NCBI GenBank assembly: GCA_002189035.1
Contig: NEEC01000007.1
Span: forward strand, 1,612,001 to 1,676,000
DNA length: 64,000 nucleotides
Direction: 5' to 3'
Source of the DNA: Utricularia gibba
Lineage: Eukaryota > Streptophyta > Magnoliopsida > Lamiales > Lentibulariaceae
How positions within the stretch are numbered: the stretch's first letter is position 1; each line of letters starts with the position of its first letter. Both the position numbers and the translations under genes were made by a program. The notes beneath the pieces were generated by a model, which worked only from the letters and a program-made list of their open reading frames with translations, was not told the origin of the DNA and made no database searches. This document shows, piece after piece, positions 1 to 13,400 of this stretch.

Positions 1-1102
<1,102 letters not shown>

Positions 1103-2293
1103 GAAGTGATCAGGTGACCGGTTCCTGTGTGTCGCCTTGCAAAATTTTGATTGTTTTGTAGCTTATAATATTATTATTCAAAGGAAGTCCTTGCCTTTCG
1201 GGAGGGTTGGATTATCTCCATGCTGCTGAAAAAATCCTGTATCTCGATTGGCTGAGATGAATGAGTTGCTGTATTCGGCAGAGTGGTGGTTCAGGGCTAC
1301 AACTGCCCTCTGCATCCTGCCAACTGACAAATACTTCAACCTGATAAGTCCATTTTGGCCATGCCAAGTCGAGTTCCCCTTGGTGCCAGGATGCCGATGT
1401 TACAAGTTTCGGAATGCCCAACTACTTTTTGTTCTTCACAGGAGTAACAAAGCTGCTTCCCTCGCTTTCGAGGATGCGGATAGCGTGACCGTCCCCACAC
1501 TGCATCACGTGCATTCGACTCTATAAACACGTATATATATAAAGGCAGATCCAACAGTTCCTGTCCCGGTCATTGCAAATACACATATGTATAGAAGATG
1601 CTCACTCTTTTCATAAATTGGAGCTAGATCCCTGAGTCACCGATAAACTAGTGTTGTAAAGTGGAACAGCTATTCTGGAGAGAAGGTCTGTACATCATTG
1701 TGATTCACAGTTAAATGGTGTTAACTCCCACAATTTAAAGGGAAAATTTGGTGTGTTAAACTGGCAAACCTGAGTCAAAAGCAGGAGGCATTCTCACTAA
1801 AGAGAAGATATGCATACTACAGTGAAATGATTTCTAGACGACGAATCGGATTCTGTGGTTAGATCAGGGAAGCATGAACACGCAGTCAAGTTACCTTGAT
1901 ATTTATAGAACTGGAAATGCTGGACGTTGGTTCTTTACATCTACCTCCAACAGAGCTTCACCTAAATTGAGGAAAATATGAGGCAGAGCCAAAGAGTACT
2001 ATCAAGGAACATTACATCTGCCTGTTGTCAGAGACAAAGCATATCATGCTAGGAGACACTTAGGCTGATGTGTGCAAGGTGGAGGAGGGAATGATGATTC
2101 AAAAAACAGGCAAGTAGGTGATGGATCATATGAGCAACCTTTGATAATTTTAATGATCATCGAGTATCCATAAAGTGAACTCAACTGTGCACTAGGTATC
2201 TATGGCTGCAGATTGAGCTTATATCATTTCCTATTCTGAAGTCTTTTTTTTAACGAAGCTCTCCACTTACCAAAAAGATCCAGAAAAACGATG
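1103..2293. other. Intergenic stretch between convergent DIM1 and SHOC1
   Basis: This holds the DIM1 3' UTR (probably to about 1560, where AT-rich ATATATATA sequence appears) and, on the other strand, the SHOC1 3' UTR. Short open frames at 1212..1554 on both strands have no recognisable content. I see no gene here. Confidence 0.6.
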
Positions 2294-5200
2294 CTAAAGT
2301 CGTCTTTCAGTGGAACCATGATTATTATCACTCCAAATTAGCTTCCTTTGCCCTCCACTTCCATTGGCTGACAATGATAATGTCTGACATGATCATCAAC
2401 TGAAAGTTAGGGAATGAGTAGTCAAAAATATATAAGAGTTACAAGGACGTACCCGCCTAGCTCTCTTGTCAACTGGAGTCCATGTAGGGGAATATGAACT
2501 GGCTGGGGGTTTCCTTTTCTGCAATGAGTTGAGGCAAGATCTTTTTGGTCTCCCTTGTTCAACTGTTTTCTGTCGCGCACTAGTTCCCGTATACTTGTAC
2601 ACTTCGAGAACTGATGGGCTCTTCCTTTTTGTGATTACATTTGATGATTTTCTGATGGAAGGAAACTGAGGAGATGGGAAGGATATCTCATGTGAAGAAG
2701 ACTGCTTAAGCAATCTACTCTTTTCCTTGACTCTGTTAAGAAACTGAATCGTCCATGGCGATCCTCTCTGGCGCATAGAACTAGATCCAAGAGCCTTTGA
2801 GAGAAACGCGTCACCAGACTTCTTTGCATCTTGGTTTGGCAAGTTACCGAAAGGCTCTTGTGTCATGTACTTGTGCATAAGCTCCTTTTTTTCAGTGGCA
2901 GAAATATTACCCCGTTTAATGGTTTCTGACGGTAGAATGACGCTGTTTCCTGTCATAGCCTGATGGTTATTTTTTACAGAATTCCATGCACCAGGCGCAT
3001 AATCAAAATCACTAGGGACATCGAACATCGGAGACTTGGGTTTAAGGAATGGAGCTTTGGAAATTTTGGAATTTCTGTCACCGCGATCCCTTTCAATATG
3101 CAGCAAAAATGGTGAAGAGATGTCGGAGCTTTCAAAGGATAAATCTTCTATAAACGGACCTGGAGTGCCTTCAGCATTAATGACTTCACCTTGTAGATCA
3201 AATCCAGTCCAATTGTTATAATGCTTATCTTCCCAGCAACTTCTAGCTGGTCGCAAAGCCAGTCCCTTTCTTGGACAATAAGTTGCTGTCTTCCTTATAT
3301 TTGATACATCCATACTTTCATCTGATGGAAACTCATTAGAGTTCACACAATCTTTCACCATATCCATGCCAGTAAAGTGACCGAGTGATTTTTTGTCTAG
3401 CGAGGAACCAAACCACATTGATGTATTCGGCCTCTCAATGAACCCTGAAAAACAAGAGTCGTGCATGGGAAAATTGAGTGAGTCATCTTGAGGAACTTTT
3501 AGAGACTCCACGAGGGTTTGTCCTTTATGTTGCTCACAGCCTTCGTCCATGCTGTGCCAGTGTTTCGGTTTTTTCTTTCTACATTCACCTCTAAATGGAA
3601 CATCTTTGCATTCTGGAAGTGATAAAGAAGAGGAGCAATCTGTCGTTGTAGATTTGCTATCCTCTCGCTCCCCATACCTGCTTGCCGCACTTAGTAATAC
3701 GATGCTTTCATTTGGAATCATGCATCTTTGAAGAGCACAAATTCTTTCCTCATTTGATATCTCCAGGAACTTTCCTAGCAAAAGATCTGAAGACAATATT
3801 GCATGAGCAGCAAGTGGATTAACTGAAGGAAAAGATGTGAGAAATGATTCTCCTAAACTTTCAGAATCAGGCATTCTTGGATATTCGCTTTTACAAGATT
3901 TTGCAGCAGTAGAGATGGAGGACAATATAACTTTTTCAGTCAATTCAGAAGAGTATGAGTAAAAGAGCTGAATATCAATTCCCAAACTAGCTGCAGCAGC
4001 AAAGAGTTCCTCTGATGATTCCATAACTCCATGAATAAAGCTGGCTTCTCCCTCAAATACCTGGAAAAGTTTAGAATGATAAAAAACATAATGAACATAC
4101 ACCCTAGACTCACGTGTATGTGCGAAATATAAATCTACATTCAAATAGAAACTTTCATTCAACCAGCGGCATGTCACAATAAGCTAACATCTGCGTTAGG
4201 TTGAGCTTCCACAGCCAACCACCTCAAACGTCAATCTTACCTTGAGACATATACTGGCCACATTTTGGAGCACACTCTCACTAAAAATGAGTCATGGATA
4301 ATAACTTGAAGCTAATGAAATCAAAGCATGGAGAAAACTAGAACAAAACATGAAAAGGATTAGAATACCAGAATGCAGCAACTGAAAGCAAAACTGAGGG
4401 ATGTTAAGACATTGGTTGCAATGCTTTCTATGCACAGAGAGAACGCTGCATCTGGAGCTGAAACCTTCGTTCTAATATTTCTGCTATGATACCAAGCGAG
4501 ACAAACTGATGAACTGATCACCAAATCAACTGGCAGATCTATATCACGCTCAACAACTTGTGTTCCAGTTTGTTCAATTTCCAGAATTCTTTGATAAGTT
4601 GTTCTCCTGGAAATAATCATTTCTTCACTGCAACTTTGAGTATTCACGACAATGATTTTGTTTGAACTAAGAATACAGCAGGACAGATTTTTCTCTGATC
4701 CCAAGCTCATTGAAATATGCTCACCAGGAACTGAAGTGCAGCCTTCATTTTGATTTATAGCTGGCTCTTGTGGAGATTTTGTTTCAGTATTCTAGAAATA
4801 ATTTGGAGTCAGATAACAAAAAAACCTAGTAAGAAAACAATAAAAACTAAAAGCACTAGGACGGTTTTGCTTCTATGTATCAATTCACTGCTTCATGTCC
4901 TCATAGATCAGCGTTTGTTTATTTTTAACTGTCATTCTCATTACACTCACAACAAATCCTTGATCTACACGAACAATGAATTGATGAATTTCAACCTTCG
5001 ATAACAGAGATTCACTAACTGCTTCAGAGATGGCAAATGAGATAGTGCTCATTGAAAAAACATATTTATAATTTCTGTCGATCAAGTGCACCATCTGTCT
5101 ACCCTAGGAACTCTTCCATGTAAAATAAAAAAGCAGTGTTCCCTTAATTTACCTGGAAAATCGTAACAGCTAACTTTTCTTGAGCTACCTCCATATCAAC

Positions 5201-7636
5201 ATTTTTTGAATCATCAGTGGGCATACGCATCTGCTGCATCATTTTGTTGTCTCTGGGGTTATCTGCAGGCCTGCATACTTTCCCTTTAGTATGGCTAACA
5301 GGATCCAAGAAAAACTCAAGATCGCTAGACATAGATTCAGCAAATATTGATGCCTTTTCAACCACAGGCTTTTGGTGAATATCCTGATGAACAGTTTTTC
5401 CCTGTTGATGATCTCCGATTCTGTTTATATCTTCTTCAACATAAGTGGAATATTGGTTCACAATATCCTTGCAGTTTTCCTCCTTTGCCTCCCTGGGAGA
5501 GTCTTCAGTGAGAATAAAATCAAATATAAGCTTGTCACCGTCTTGCGGAATCAGAATATCCATTTTGGAAGTATCAATTTCATGCAGCATTTCACTAATG
5601 TATGAATGCTTCATTGATTCCAGGGAATTTTCTTCACAAAAGCGCCAGTCAAGATATAGATCATCAGATGCTAAGAATGAAACCTTATTCAACCGGGCTA
5701 GTATGTCATCAATCAGTGTAGTTAATGAATATTTGCTTCCATGATCAGAAAAAATAGGTGCTGGCATTGTTTTAAAGGAGTCATCCATAAGGGTAAGTTC
5801 ATGGCAAACAACTAATTGGTTGAAGTCCTTGAAGTTCGCGTCTTCAAATATTGATTCCAGATGTTCAACTTCAAGTACCCTTGCTAAATCAAGAAGCGCC
5901 TCTGATAATACAAATTGATCTGAATCAAAGAGTAGAATGCCATTAAATATGATTGGCTCTATTGAGGAAAGTGAATCATCAATTTTCTTTCTGTGTTCCG
6001 CAAGGCTCTCCAGGGAATTTTTCAATTCAGCAATGCTCCTAATGTTTGATTGTGATGAGAAGCTCCCCTGTTCAGGCTGCTGAATTGGTGCAGTTTCATT
6101 TACTATATACTTCATCAAGTCAAATTTCCCAGATCCAGGAAACTCTATGTCGCTAATGTTAACTTCATCTATTTCTACCACTTGTTGCTTTTCAATGTAA
6201 TCAAAACAATGAAGCTCATCGATTGCGCATACTTTTGGAAGAATTCCAAGATCATCCATATCCATTTCAAAAAGAGGGAAGCTGTTTTCATTCGAATTAT
6301 TACTTCCATGAGGAGAATCAATATTTTCCAAAATGCCATTTCCCTCCACCAAGTATGTATCAGTTATACGGTCAACTGAGGAAACTACTCGATGAACCTC
6401 TACGCAACTGTGCGAAATGACATCACAACTGAGATCATCCTGAAAATCCACTTGCAACGCAAATATATGTAAGCAATATCACTTTAGACAAAACAGCTAA
6501 AAGGCAACTGACATTTCCAATCCACGGTACATTATTAAGCTTTTATTTTTTGGTGCGAATACGCAGAATCTCAGTAGTTAAGCAGCATGGATGTGGTGAA
6601 GGGAAATATGAAACGAAGATTCTAGCGCAGCATGACCTCCAGTTAACTTACCACTAGAAATTCTTCCTTCGGAATCACAGAAAGAGAACCTAAAGAGTCA
6701 AATATGGGCCTTTCCTGTATAGTGAAGGAAAGACAAGACATAAGAGATCGCCGGGTGGAAATAGCTAGCACTTTCAGAGACATTAGAAATGAAAGTTGAC
6801 CAATGGAAGCAGGGATATATCCATTTTCGGGACTTCAAACTGCAACCCAGGTAGATTGCAATCCGCATCGAATGATGAGGTTCCATCACTATCCATTTGA
6901 ATCTCCGTTTGAATCTGATCCAATATGAGTTGATAAAACTGGCACACCATAGCATAACATGTTCCAAATCACGATTTTATTTACTTGAAACAGACTAATT
7001 TCTTATATAAACAAATGGAATGAGGATTGGCAGGAACAAAGCTATCTAAATGTCCAGGACTTATTCTATATGCTTCTTAAGCGATGTGCACACCAGATAT
7101 AACTTCAAGCTATTTAGATACAATGAAAACATCACCAACCGTAGCAAAGTAATCTCATCTAGCAATGATCTAAGATGTGCAAGTATGAGGAAGCCATTCT
7201 TTAAAGTTCCCTTCATTGTTCCGACTACCCTAAGTAGCTCAAAATTTCTACAAGATGAGGATGCCGTACTCTTTTTAACTAAACGCAACTTTCGCGTCAA
7301 GCGAAGAAAAACAGAGAAACACATAAGCATCTCATTAATACATTATGTTACCTCGCCAGGCTTAAACTCATAATCCTTTCCGCCAATCAAACCATCGCCA
7401 TTGACGGTCTGAGGAAGAACGTCCGAGAGGAATATCGAAAGAGCGTCATCAATTGGCCACTTCTCCAAGTCTTCTGGTACTCCAAAGACTGGAAGTTCAT
7501 TGAAGCATGTCAAAATACTGTCGGACGGCGATAAATAATCTGGAGAAGATATGTGAGGACATGGAAGTGAGACGAAGTCATGGTCGCCGGCGCCGGTGAC
7601 CGTGCTGTAATCCGTAGGCAGGAAGCGAGTACGCAT
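2294..7636 (-). CDS. SHOC1: SHOC1 (ZIP2-like) XPF-family meiotic crossover protein
   Basis: SHOC1 is a ZMM protein that, with PTD, stabilises recombination intermediates to give class I crossovers in meiotic nuclei. Eight exons give an unbroken frame of 1348 codons plus stop: 7352..7636, 6801..6938, 6652..6714, 5153..6439, 4951..5103, 4369..4791, 2453..4060 and 2294..2383. All junctions are GT-AG and phase 0. The protein starts MRTRFLPTDY as in other plant SHOC1. The XPF-like centre includes LVFEGEASFIHGVMESSEEL across the exon 6-7 join. The tail has SPWTIQFLNRVKEKSR, TKRKSPSVLE and a final SLSANGSGGQRKLIWS in the small last exon. Most of the long exons 4 and 7 are low-conservation acidic sequence, usual for the family. 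It is shorter than the roughly 1590 residues I recall for Arabidopsis, so an exon may be missed. The exon 2 donor (GTCAAC) is weak. Confidence 0.93.
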
Positions 7637-7673
7637 GGGATCTAAGATTTCGGAGGGGAAGAAAAGAGAGGGA

Positions 7674-7693
7674 AATATATATATATATATATA
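7674..7693. repeat. (AT)n microsatellite between SHOC1 and the PPR gene
   Basis: This is a run of AT dinucleotides inside the 97-bp gap between the SHOC1 start codon and the PPR stop codon, where the SHOC1 promoter or leader must overlap the PPR 3' UTR. Confidence 0.85.
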
Positions 7694-7733
7694 ATTCTAA
7701 TAAATTACTCCAATGTTCGACATGCAGAAACGG

Positions 7734-9653
7734 CTAGAAATTAAGTGCAGAGATTTCTGTATCTTTTTTCAACTGCAGAACCAAGCCATCCAAAGTCTCA
7801 AACACCTGAGATCCTTCGGGGTGTAGTCTATCTCCTGCTGCAAATGACCTGCACATTCCATTGACTTGTATGACGCTACATCCCTGAGATTTACTGACTT
7901 GCGTGCACTTCATCTTCCTACGCATGGTTGCAACGCCATTCCAGTCTTTTGCTGATGCATATATATTCGCCATTTCGACATATGGTGCTGCAGCTTGCGG
8001 ATCAAGCTCAAAGAGATGATGTGCTGCATACTCGGCGACTTGGACGTTATGATGAATCCTGCAGGCACTCAGCAAGTAACTCCAAATCCCAGCATCTGGT
8101 TTCATGGGCATTCCTTGAATGAACTGGAGAGCTTCTTTCAGCATTCCTTTTCTTGCAAGAAGCTGAGAAATGCAGGCGTAATGATCTAGGCCTGGGGTGA
8201 CTCTATGCACTTGAGTCATTGTATCAAGAACTTCTCTTGCTTTATCAAGTAAGCCTGCGTGAGTGCAGGCCTGAAGAACAGCAAGGAAGGTAATGTGATT
8301 TGGCCTCAAACCCAGCTTCAACATCCAATTATAATGGTCTAGTGCCGCTTGAAATTTCCCGTTAAGTGCAAAACCGGAGATGAGAGTCGTCCAAGTCACC
8401 ACATTCTTCACTTTCATTGAAGTGACGAGCTTCTGAGCATCACCCATGGTGCCACATTTGGCGTACATGTCCATCAAGGCATTACACACCATTGTATGGT
8501 GTCTGAGCTCCTGTGAAACTGTGTAAGCATCCATCCATCTCCCTAATTCTAGGGCACCCACTTTACCGCAGGCAGATATTAAATGCACAACAGTTACCAA
8601 GTCAGGTTTCTCTCCAGCAGCTATCATATCATCAAATAGCAAAAAAGCTTGGTCGATATCACCAATCTCGGAATACCCACCTATCATAGCGGTCCATGTG
8701 ACACGCGATCTAGTGTTCATTCCATCAAAAACATATCTGGCTAACTTAACTTCTGCACATTTTGAGTACATGGAGATAAGGGTGTTAAGCATGGTGATAT
8801 CTGTATCACAACCAAGTTTTAATCCATGAGCATGAACTGACATGCCCAACCAAAAATAACTAGACTGAGCAAATGATGAAAGCAAATTAAGAATGGTGCA
8901 CAGATCAGGGGCGTACCCATTATTTAGCATTTGCTGGTAAAACCTGGTGGCTCTCACAGGCTCCTCACAAGAGGCAAATCCTGCTATCATAACGTTCCAA
9001 GAAACAACATTCAGAAACGGAAAATCAATGCTACAAAATATCCTCTCAGCTGAGTGTAGATCACCACATTTCGCATAGCCAGAAATGAAGGTGTTAGCTA
9101 CGGACGTATCAGCTTGAAGACCACATTTTAAACCAAGGCATTTCACCGCGGCCAGTGCTTTCAGGTCGCTTATCCCAACCACCAGTTGTATCAATCCCAT
9201 GATGGAAACTGCATCTGGCATAACGCCTTGGAACCTCATTGTGTTGAAGAATGCAGATGCTCTCTCAGAGAACCCCAGTTGGACGAAACCTAAAAGCATA
9301 GCGTTCCATGAAGCTATATCCCTGGTAGACATTTCCTCAAACATACGATGGGCACAAGTCAGGCGATCGCATTTAACGTACATGTCCATCAACGCAGTCT
9401 GGGCATACATATCCGAAGAGTGTGGCGTCTTAACTAGACAGGAATGGACCATCCCGGGGAATACGAAATCTGCTATCTTTGCACATGCTTTGGCAACAAA
9501 GATAAAAGTCACTTTGTTGAACAAAGGTTGCTGCTGCTGCTTCATCTGGCGGAATAGGAAAAGGGCATTCCTGGGGTCGCCATTGTTCAGCGCTTGCCGT
9601 ATAATGGAATTCCAGGCAGTCACCGAAAATCTCTCGCTGTGGACCAAAACCAT
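7734..9653 (-). CDS. Pentatricopeptide repeat protein, E class, At4g19191-like (mitochondrial)
   Basis: A single intronless frame of 639 codons. It holds about 14 PLS-type PPR motifs, for example DVYSFG-free helical pairs such as DIASWNAMLLGFVQLG, NVVSWNVMIAGFAS and NVVTWTTLISGFALNG, and ends with an E domain (PDAGIWSYLLSACRIH, AAAPYVEMANIYASAKDWNG, QGCSVIQVNG). There is no DYW domain. It resembles Arabidopsis At4g19191, annotated as mitochondrial, from the short N-terminus through the E domain. Proteins of this class bind single-stranded organelle RNA and usually act in C-to-U editing with a partner that supplies the deaminase. The RNA target is not visible here. The start ATG at 9653 fits the homologue (SVTAWNSIIRQAL follows closely). 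Confidence 0.88.
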   Translation of the reverse strand: MVLVHSERFSVTAWNSIIRQALNNGDPRNALFLFRQMKQQQQPLFNKVTFIFVAKACAKIADFVFPGMVHSCLVKTPHSSDMYAQTALMDMYVKCDRLTCAHRMFEEMSTRDIASWNAMLLGFVQLGFSERASAFFNTMRFQGVMPDAVSIMGLIQLVVGISDLKALAAVKCLGLKCGLQADTSVANTFISGYAKCGDLHSAERIFCSIDFPFLNVVSWNVMIAGFASCEEPVRATRFYQQMLNNGYAPDLCTILNLLSSFAQSSYFWLGMSVHAHGLKLGCDTDITMLNTLISMYSKCAEVKLARYVFDGMNTRSRVTWTAMIGGYSEIGDIDQAFLLFDDMIAAGEKPDLVTVVHLISACGKVGALELGRWMDAYTVSQELRHHTMVCNALMDMYAKCGTMGDAQKLVTSMKVKNVVTWTTLISGFALNGKFQAALDHYNWMLKLGLRPNHITFLAVLQACTHAGLLDKAREVLDTMTQVHRVTPGLDHYACISQLLARKGMLKEALQFIQGMPMKPDAGIWSYLLSACRIHHNVQVAEYAAHHLFELDPQAAAPYVEMANIYASAKDWNGVATMRRKMKCTQVSKSQGCSVIQVNGMCRSFAAGDRLHPEGSQVFETLDGLVLQLKKDTEISALNF

Positions 9654-9689
9654 GACTCATTTTCCACCCAAACACAGGAACATCTTGAA

Positions 9690-10159
9690 ATTTTGCCTCG
9701 AGAAATAATACGAGAAGTCAGCATGAAGGAAGTCCTCTGTGCACCATGCTCAGATTCAATCTTGTAGGTTTCTTCATCCTTCATAACTTGATCGTACCAA
9801 CCGAACCCGCACACAGTGCAAATGAAGCCACCTTGAGAAGAAACAGAAATGGTGTATAAACGAAAGAAGAAGACCTTAAATAGCCAGCACAAGCCCACTG
9901 GTGTTATTTCATCGGGCACTTTATATGGTGAAACAATGTCTTCCGATGACCCTTCCTGCAACAAAACTTTCCACCGGGAGGCTTCTTTCGACCTTGGAAG
10001 CATATCCACCGGAGTGGATGGCGGAAACTCCATCCAAACGGAAGCTGTCTGCGGCATCACAAATGCACTGAAGGGAATCCATCTCGGCGTATTAGAGTGT
10101 AGATGGGGTGGATTCGGTGCCATTTGCTGCGTTTTCTTAGCTGGATCTCCATCGTTCAA
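9690..10159 (-). CDS. Hypothetical ORF between the PPR gene and EME1
   Basis: I do not recognise this product. A minus-strand frame starts with ATG at 10159 (second ATG at 10123, MAPNPPHLHS) and stays open for 179 codons, running past 9690 to overlap the PPR start in another frame. The first 80 residues are proline-rich and protein-like (TPRWIPFSAFVMPQTASVWM, SEDIVSPYKVPDEITPVGLC). After LCWLFK a GT donor (GTCTTC) followed by an AAG acceptor could splice to a short end, so the real coding part may be only about 9830..10123. It could instead be the PPR 5' leader or chance. A 111-codon frame overlaps on the plus strand but looks less protein-like. Confidence 0.35.
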
Positions 10160-10478
10160 ATTTTGCTTTGGAATATTTGGTTAAATTTCCTGTTTTCTAA
10201 GCATCTTGCGAACGAATTATTTACAAACACTCCATCTGCATCCCACGGATCGAACATATGCAACGAGGACTTCAGTTGCATGGAAGGATACAATGATGAA
10301 ATCCAACCTAGGGGTCGTAGGCGGTCGCTTTAGAGCTAGATTTTAAAGTAGACCATGCAAGCGTTATGGAGAAGAGGGCTGCAGTGTTGTTTCTCCGGTT
10401 GGATTCACAAGATTACCGATTTTGAAGGTTAGCCTGACAGAGAAGCTGCGGGGTTGATACGGAGGCAGCGAACGCAAC

Positions 10479-13400
10479 TCAACCAGGCTGCTGCTGCCTG
10501 ATAAATAAATCGGCTCCATTTTCCACATCATCTGTTTTGATGCTTCCACACTCAGCCATCAGCGTTCTGTAGATCCTCTTCGAACACATCTCACCGACCC
10601 GTCGATCATCCCCAAGTAAGCTCTCCGTTGTCAAGTCGCGTAGAAGAAACTCTTTCTCGTGAACCTGTCAACTTTGGCTAAGTGTGAAATTTGGGCATTG
10701 ACGGGACAACAAAATGCAACGAAGATATATTTGATCACATTCCTCGAAAGGTAGCGTTGAGTGGACTTACGGTTCTGGTCGGATCCATGTAAACACTCAG
10801 AAGGGATTTCATTGTGGGGTACTTCTTCCATATGGCTACAGCAAACCGTGGCTGCACCTTGGGGATGGCTACGAGAGCTTTCAGCCTGTGTCATATGACA
10901 TAATCGAAAATGATCACGAAGAGCTGATTTGCACTTAAAAGTTGACAGAGGGGATTTTTTAGGTTTAAACTTGTACCAATCAAGGACACATACTTTATGA
11001 TCCGAAAAGCATAGCGCATCACATGAACACATTTCTTACTAATAGTATTTTGTTCATATTGGGAAACTGTAAACTATAGGGACAACTCTGGAACAAGCAT
11101 GCATTTCAAAGCTGCTCAACCCCCAGGCCAAATGCATATTCGAGCATGAGTGTTAGAGAAGAAATAAATAATGATTGAAGCATGGATGTGACACAGGCAA
11201 TATGTATTTAATGATAATGGTGAGCTGCATAGGTGATTTCGGAAAAGGGTACCAGACGTTAGTCTTGATTAAATCTTTATCAACGAAGTCCTTGGGGATG
11301 TTAGCACCATTAGCATTAACGGACAATCGTGTTAACTTTTTCCTGAAAACAATATCAGAAACAGAGAGTCCATGATAACCATTACAAGGAAGAAAGACGG
11401 CTCATTCTTTTGAAAGGTGAAATAGGCGATACCTAAAATGGCAAGTGGCAAGGCTGCATGTCAGACCAACTACATGTTCAGCTAATTCAGCTTCATCTAC
11501 GCAATGCCTCGAGTGAACTCCGACATAATGAGTGGCCAGTTTTGCTATCATCTATAAGAGAGTACGAACTAAGTGGGCTAGACATGATTTCCAGTGAAAC
11601 AGTGAATCATAATTTCCCCAACCTCATCAATGGGAGGGCGCTTCCAAGAAAGATGACCAGCTGGATTCTTGTAGTGTGCTTGTTCCCTGTTATGGCATTG
11701 AGATCAAGAAATATAAGAACTAAAAAATTAACAAGCAAATATTGAACCTAAAAAACCACAGTTGGGGCTCTCACTTCTTATTGATATAGCTCTTCAACCT
11801 ACTTGTTGCATAACATATAGTGTAATGAGGATACTGATTCTGAACAATGCTAACATGATCCTCAAGAGACTTATTTGCAACAAGATCGCAGAATTCTTCA
11901 GCCTCATAGATTATTAAGATGTACGAAATATCAACTGTTTTAGATGGAAGCTGTAAATGTAGTCAGACAAGCTTTGGAACTAAAAAAGAAATAGAGACTT
12001 ATAATAGCAAGAACATACATTCGATCATTTCTAAAATAATAACAAATACCGTGGAAAGCTCTTCAGGAATGACCATAGACCACACAATGGTTCTCTCTAT
12101 TGGATTTGAAGTTATGCGATATGAAAGGCCCTTTTCAGAAAACCTTGTAAGAAGGTGTCCTGGAGTAAGAAAAAATGATTTGTCATTGAACACCAAGCAT
12201 CGGAGAGGAAAAGCGCGGGCTCATTAAGTGAACACATACAAGAAGTTTAAAGGACGCATACCAGCTACTGATCCCAACTCGACCACCTTTTTATCAATTT
12301 CAGCCACAATGGACTTAAGAGCATATTTTCCCTTTTCCCATTTCTGCATTTCCTTCTCACTTTTCTTTAATTCAGCAGCTTTCTCCTTTGAAGAAGCTTT
12401 AAGCAACTTCTCTCTCTAGTTAAAAAAGTCACACAGTAGAGAAATAAACATTTTAGTTTTTTTATCCAGTCTTCTTCCCTTGTTTCCAAAACAAAGAGAA
12501 AGAGAAACTGAGCATCCAAGTAATAGGAATTACTTCCTTAGCTTCCTTCTTTTCTTTCATCAGACGAAGCTTCTCTTCCTTCGAAATTCTGACTGGTTTT
12601 TTCTTATTATCTACTTTCTCAGTGTCCTTAAGGGAGACTCCACCTCTATACTTTCCACTAGAAACTTGACTTGAAGACTCTAACTGCCGAGTGTTATCAG
12701 GAGAATCAACATCCACCTGCAAACGAATGGCTTTATAGTCCACAGATTGCATAATGGAAGTTTTTTAGAGATTTTATTGATGCCACAGCCATCGGATGTG
12801 ATGCTTTTAAAGATAAATTAGAAGTTCATTATCAATGGGAATAGGGGAATCCAGCACTTTATCCACCTAACATGCCATTCCCAATTTCATATGTGAATTG
12901 AGGAAAAAAAAAAAAAGAAATACAGACAGAGCAACTGGGGATTCTGGGAAAGGACATTCAGTGAAATGTGAAATACCCAGCTTAGAGCAAGAACACTAAG
13001 CAACCAACTCGCATCTCATTAAACTACTGTTGTCAGTCATGGCCATGAGACTTTTTGATGACATGATTCCAACTTAAAAAAGCAAGGTATAATTTCGTAA
13101 ACCACCACCATTGTCAAGTCCCTTATTAGAAAACTAACAATCACATGGAAAACTTCTCATTAAAGGAATAATCTTCGAAGATATGACATTATACAAGAAA
13201 TGACTAATAATCTGCGAAGTTAAGACATCATCCAAATAAACTTTATAATACGAGGAAATAAATTAAAATCAGAAATTTCATCGGAATTCCTTTTAGTGCG
13301 ATAGGCAGTTCAATTTGACACTGACCAGGGATATCATCACATCTTCCAGATCATTTGAACTTGATTGGAAATTCAATGATTTCAAGTTATTTTCCTCATC

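Noticed and set aside
9199-9708. Plus-strand 169-codon ORF opposite the PPR gene
   Set aside because: It is antisense to a clear PPR frame whose repeated codon pattern leaves the complementary frame open.
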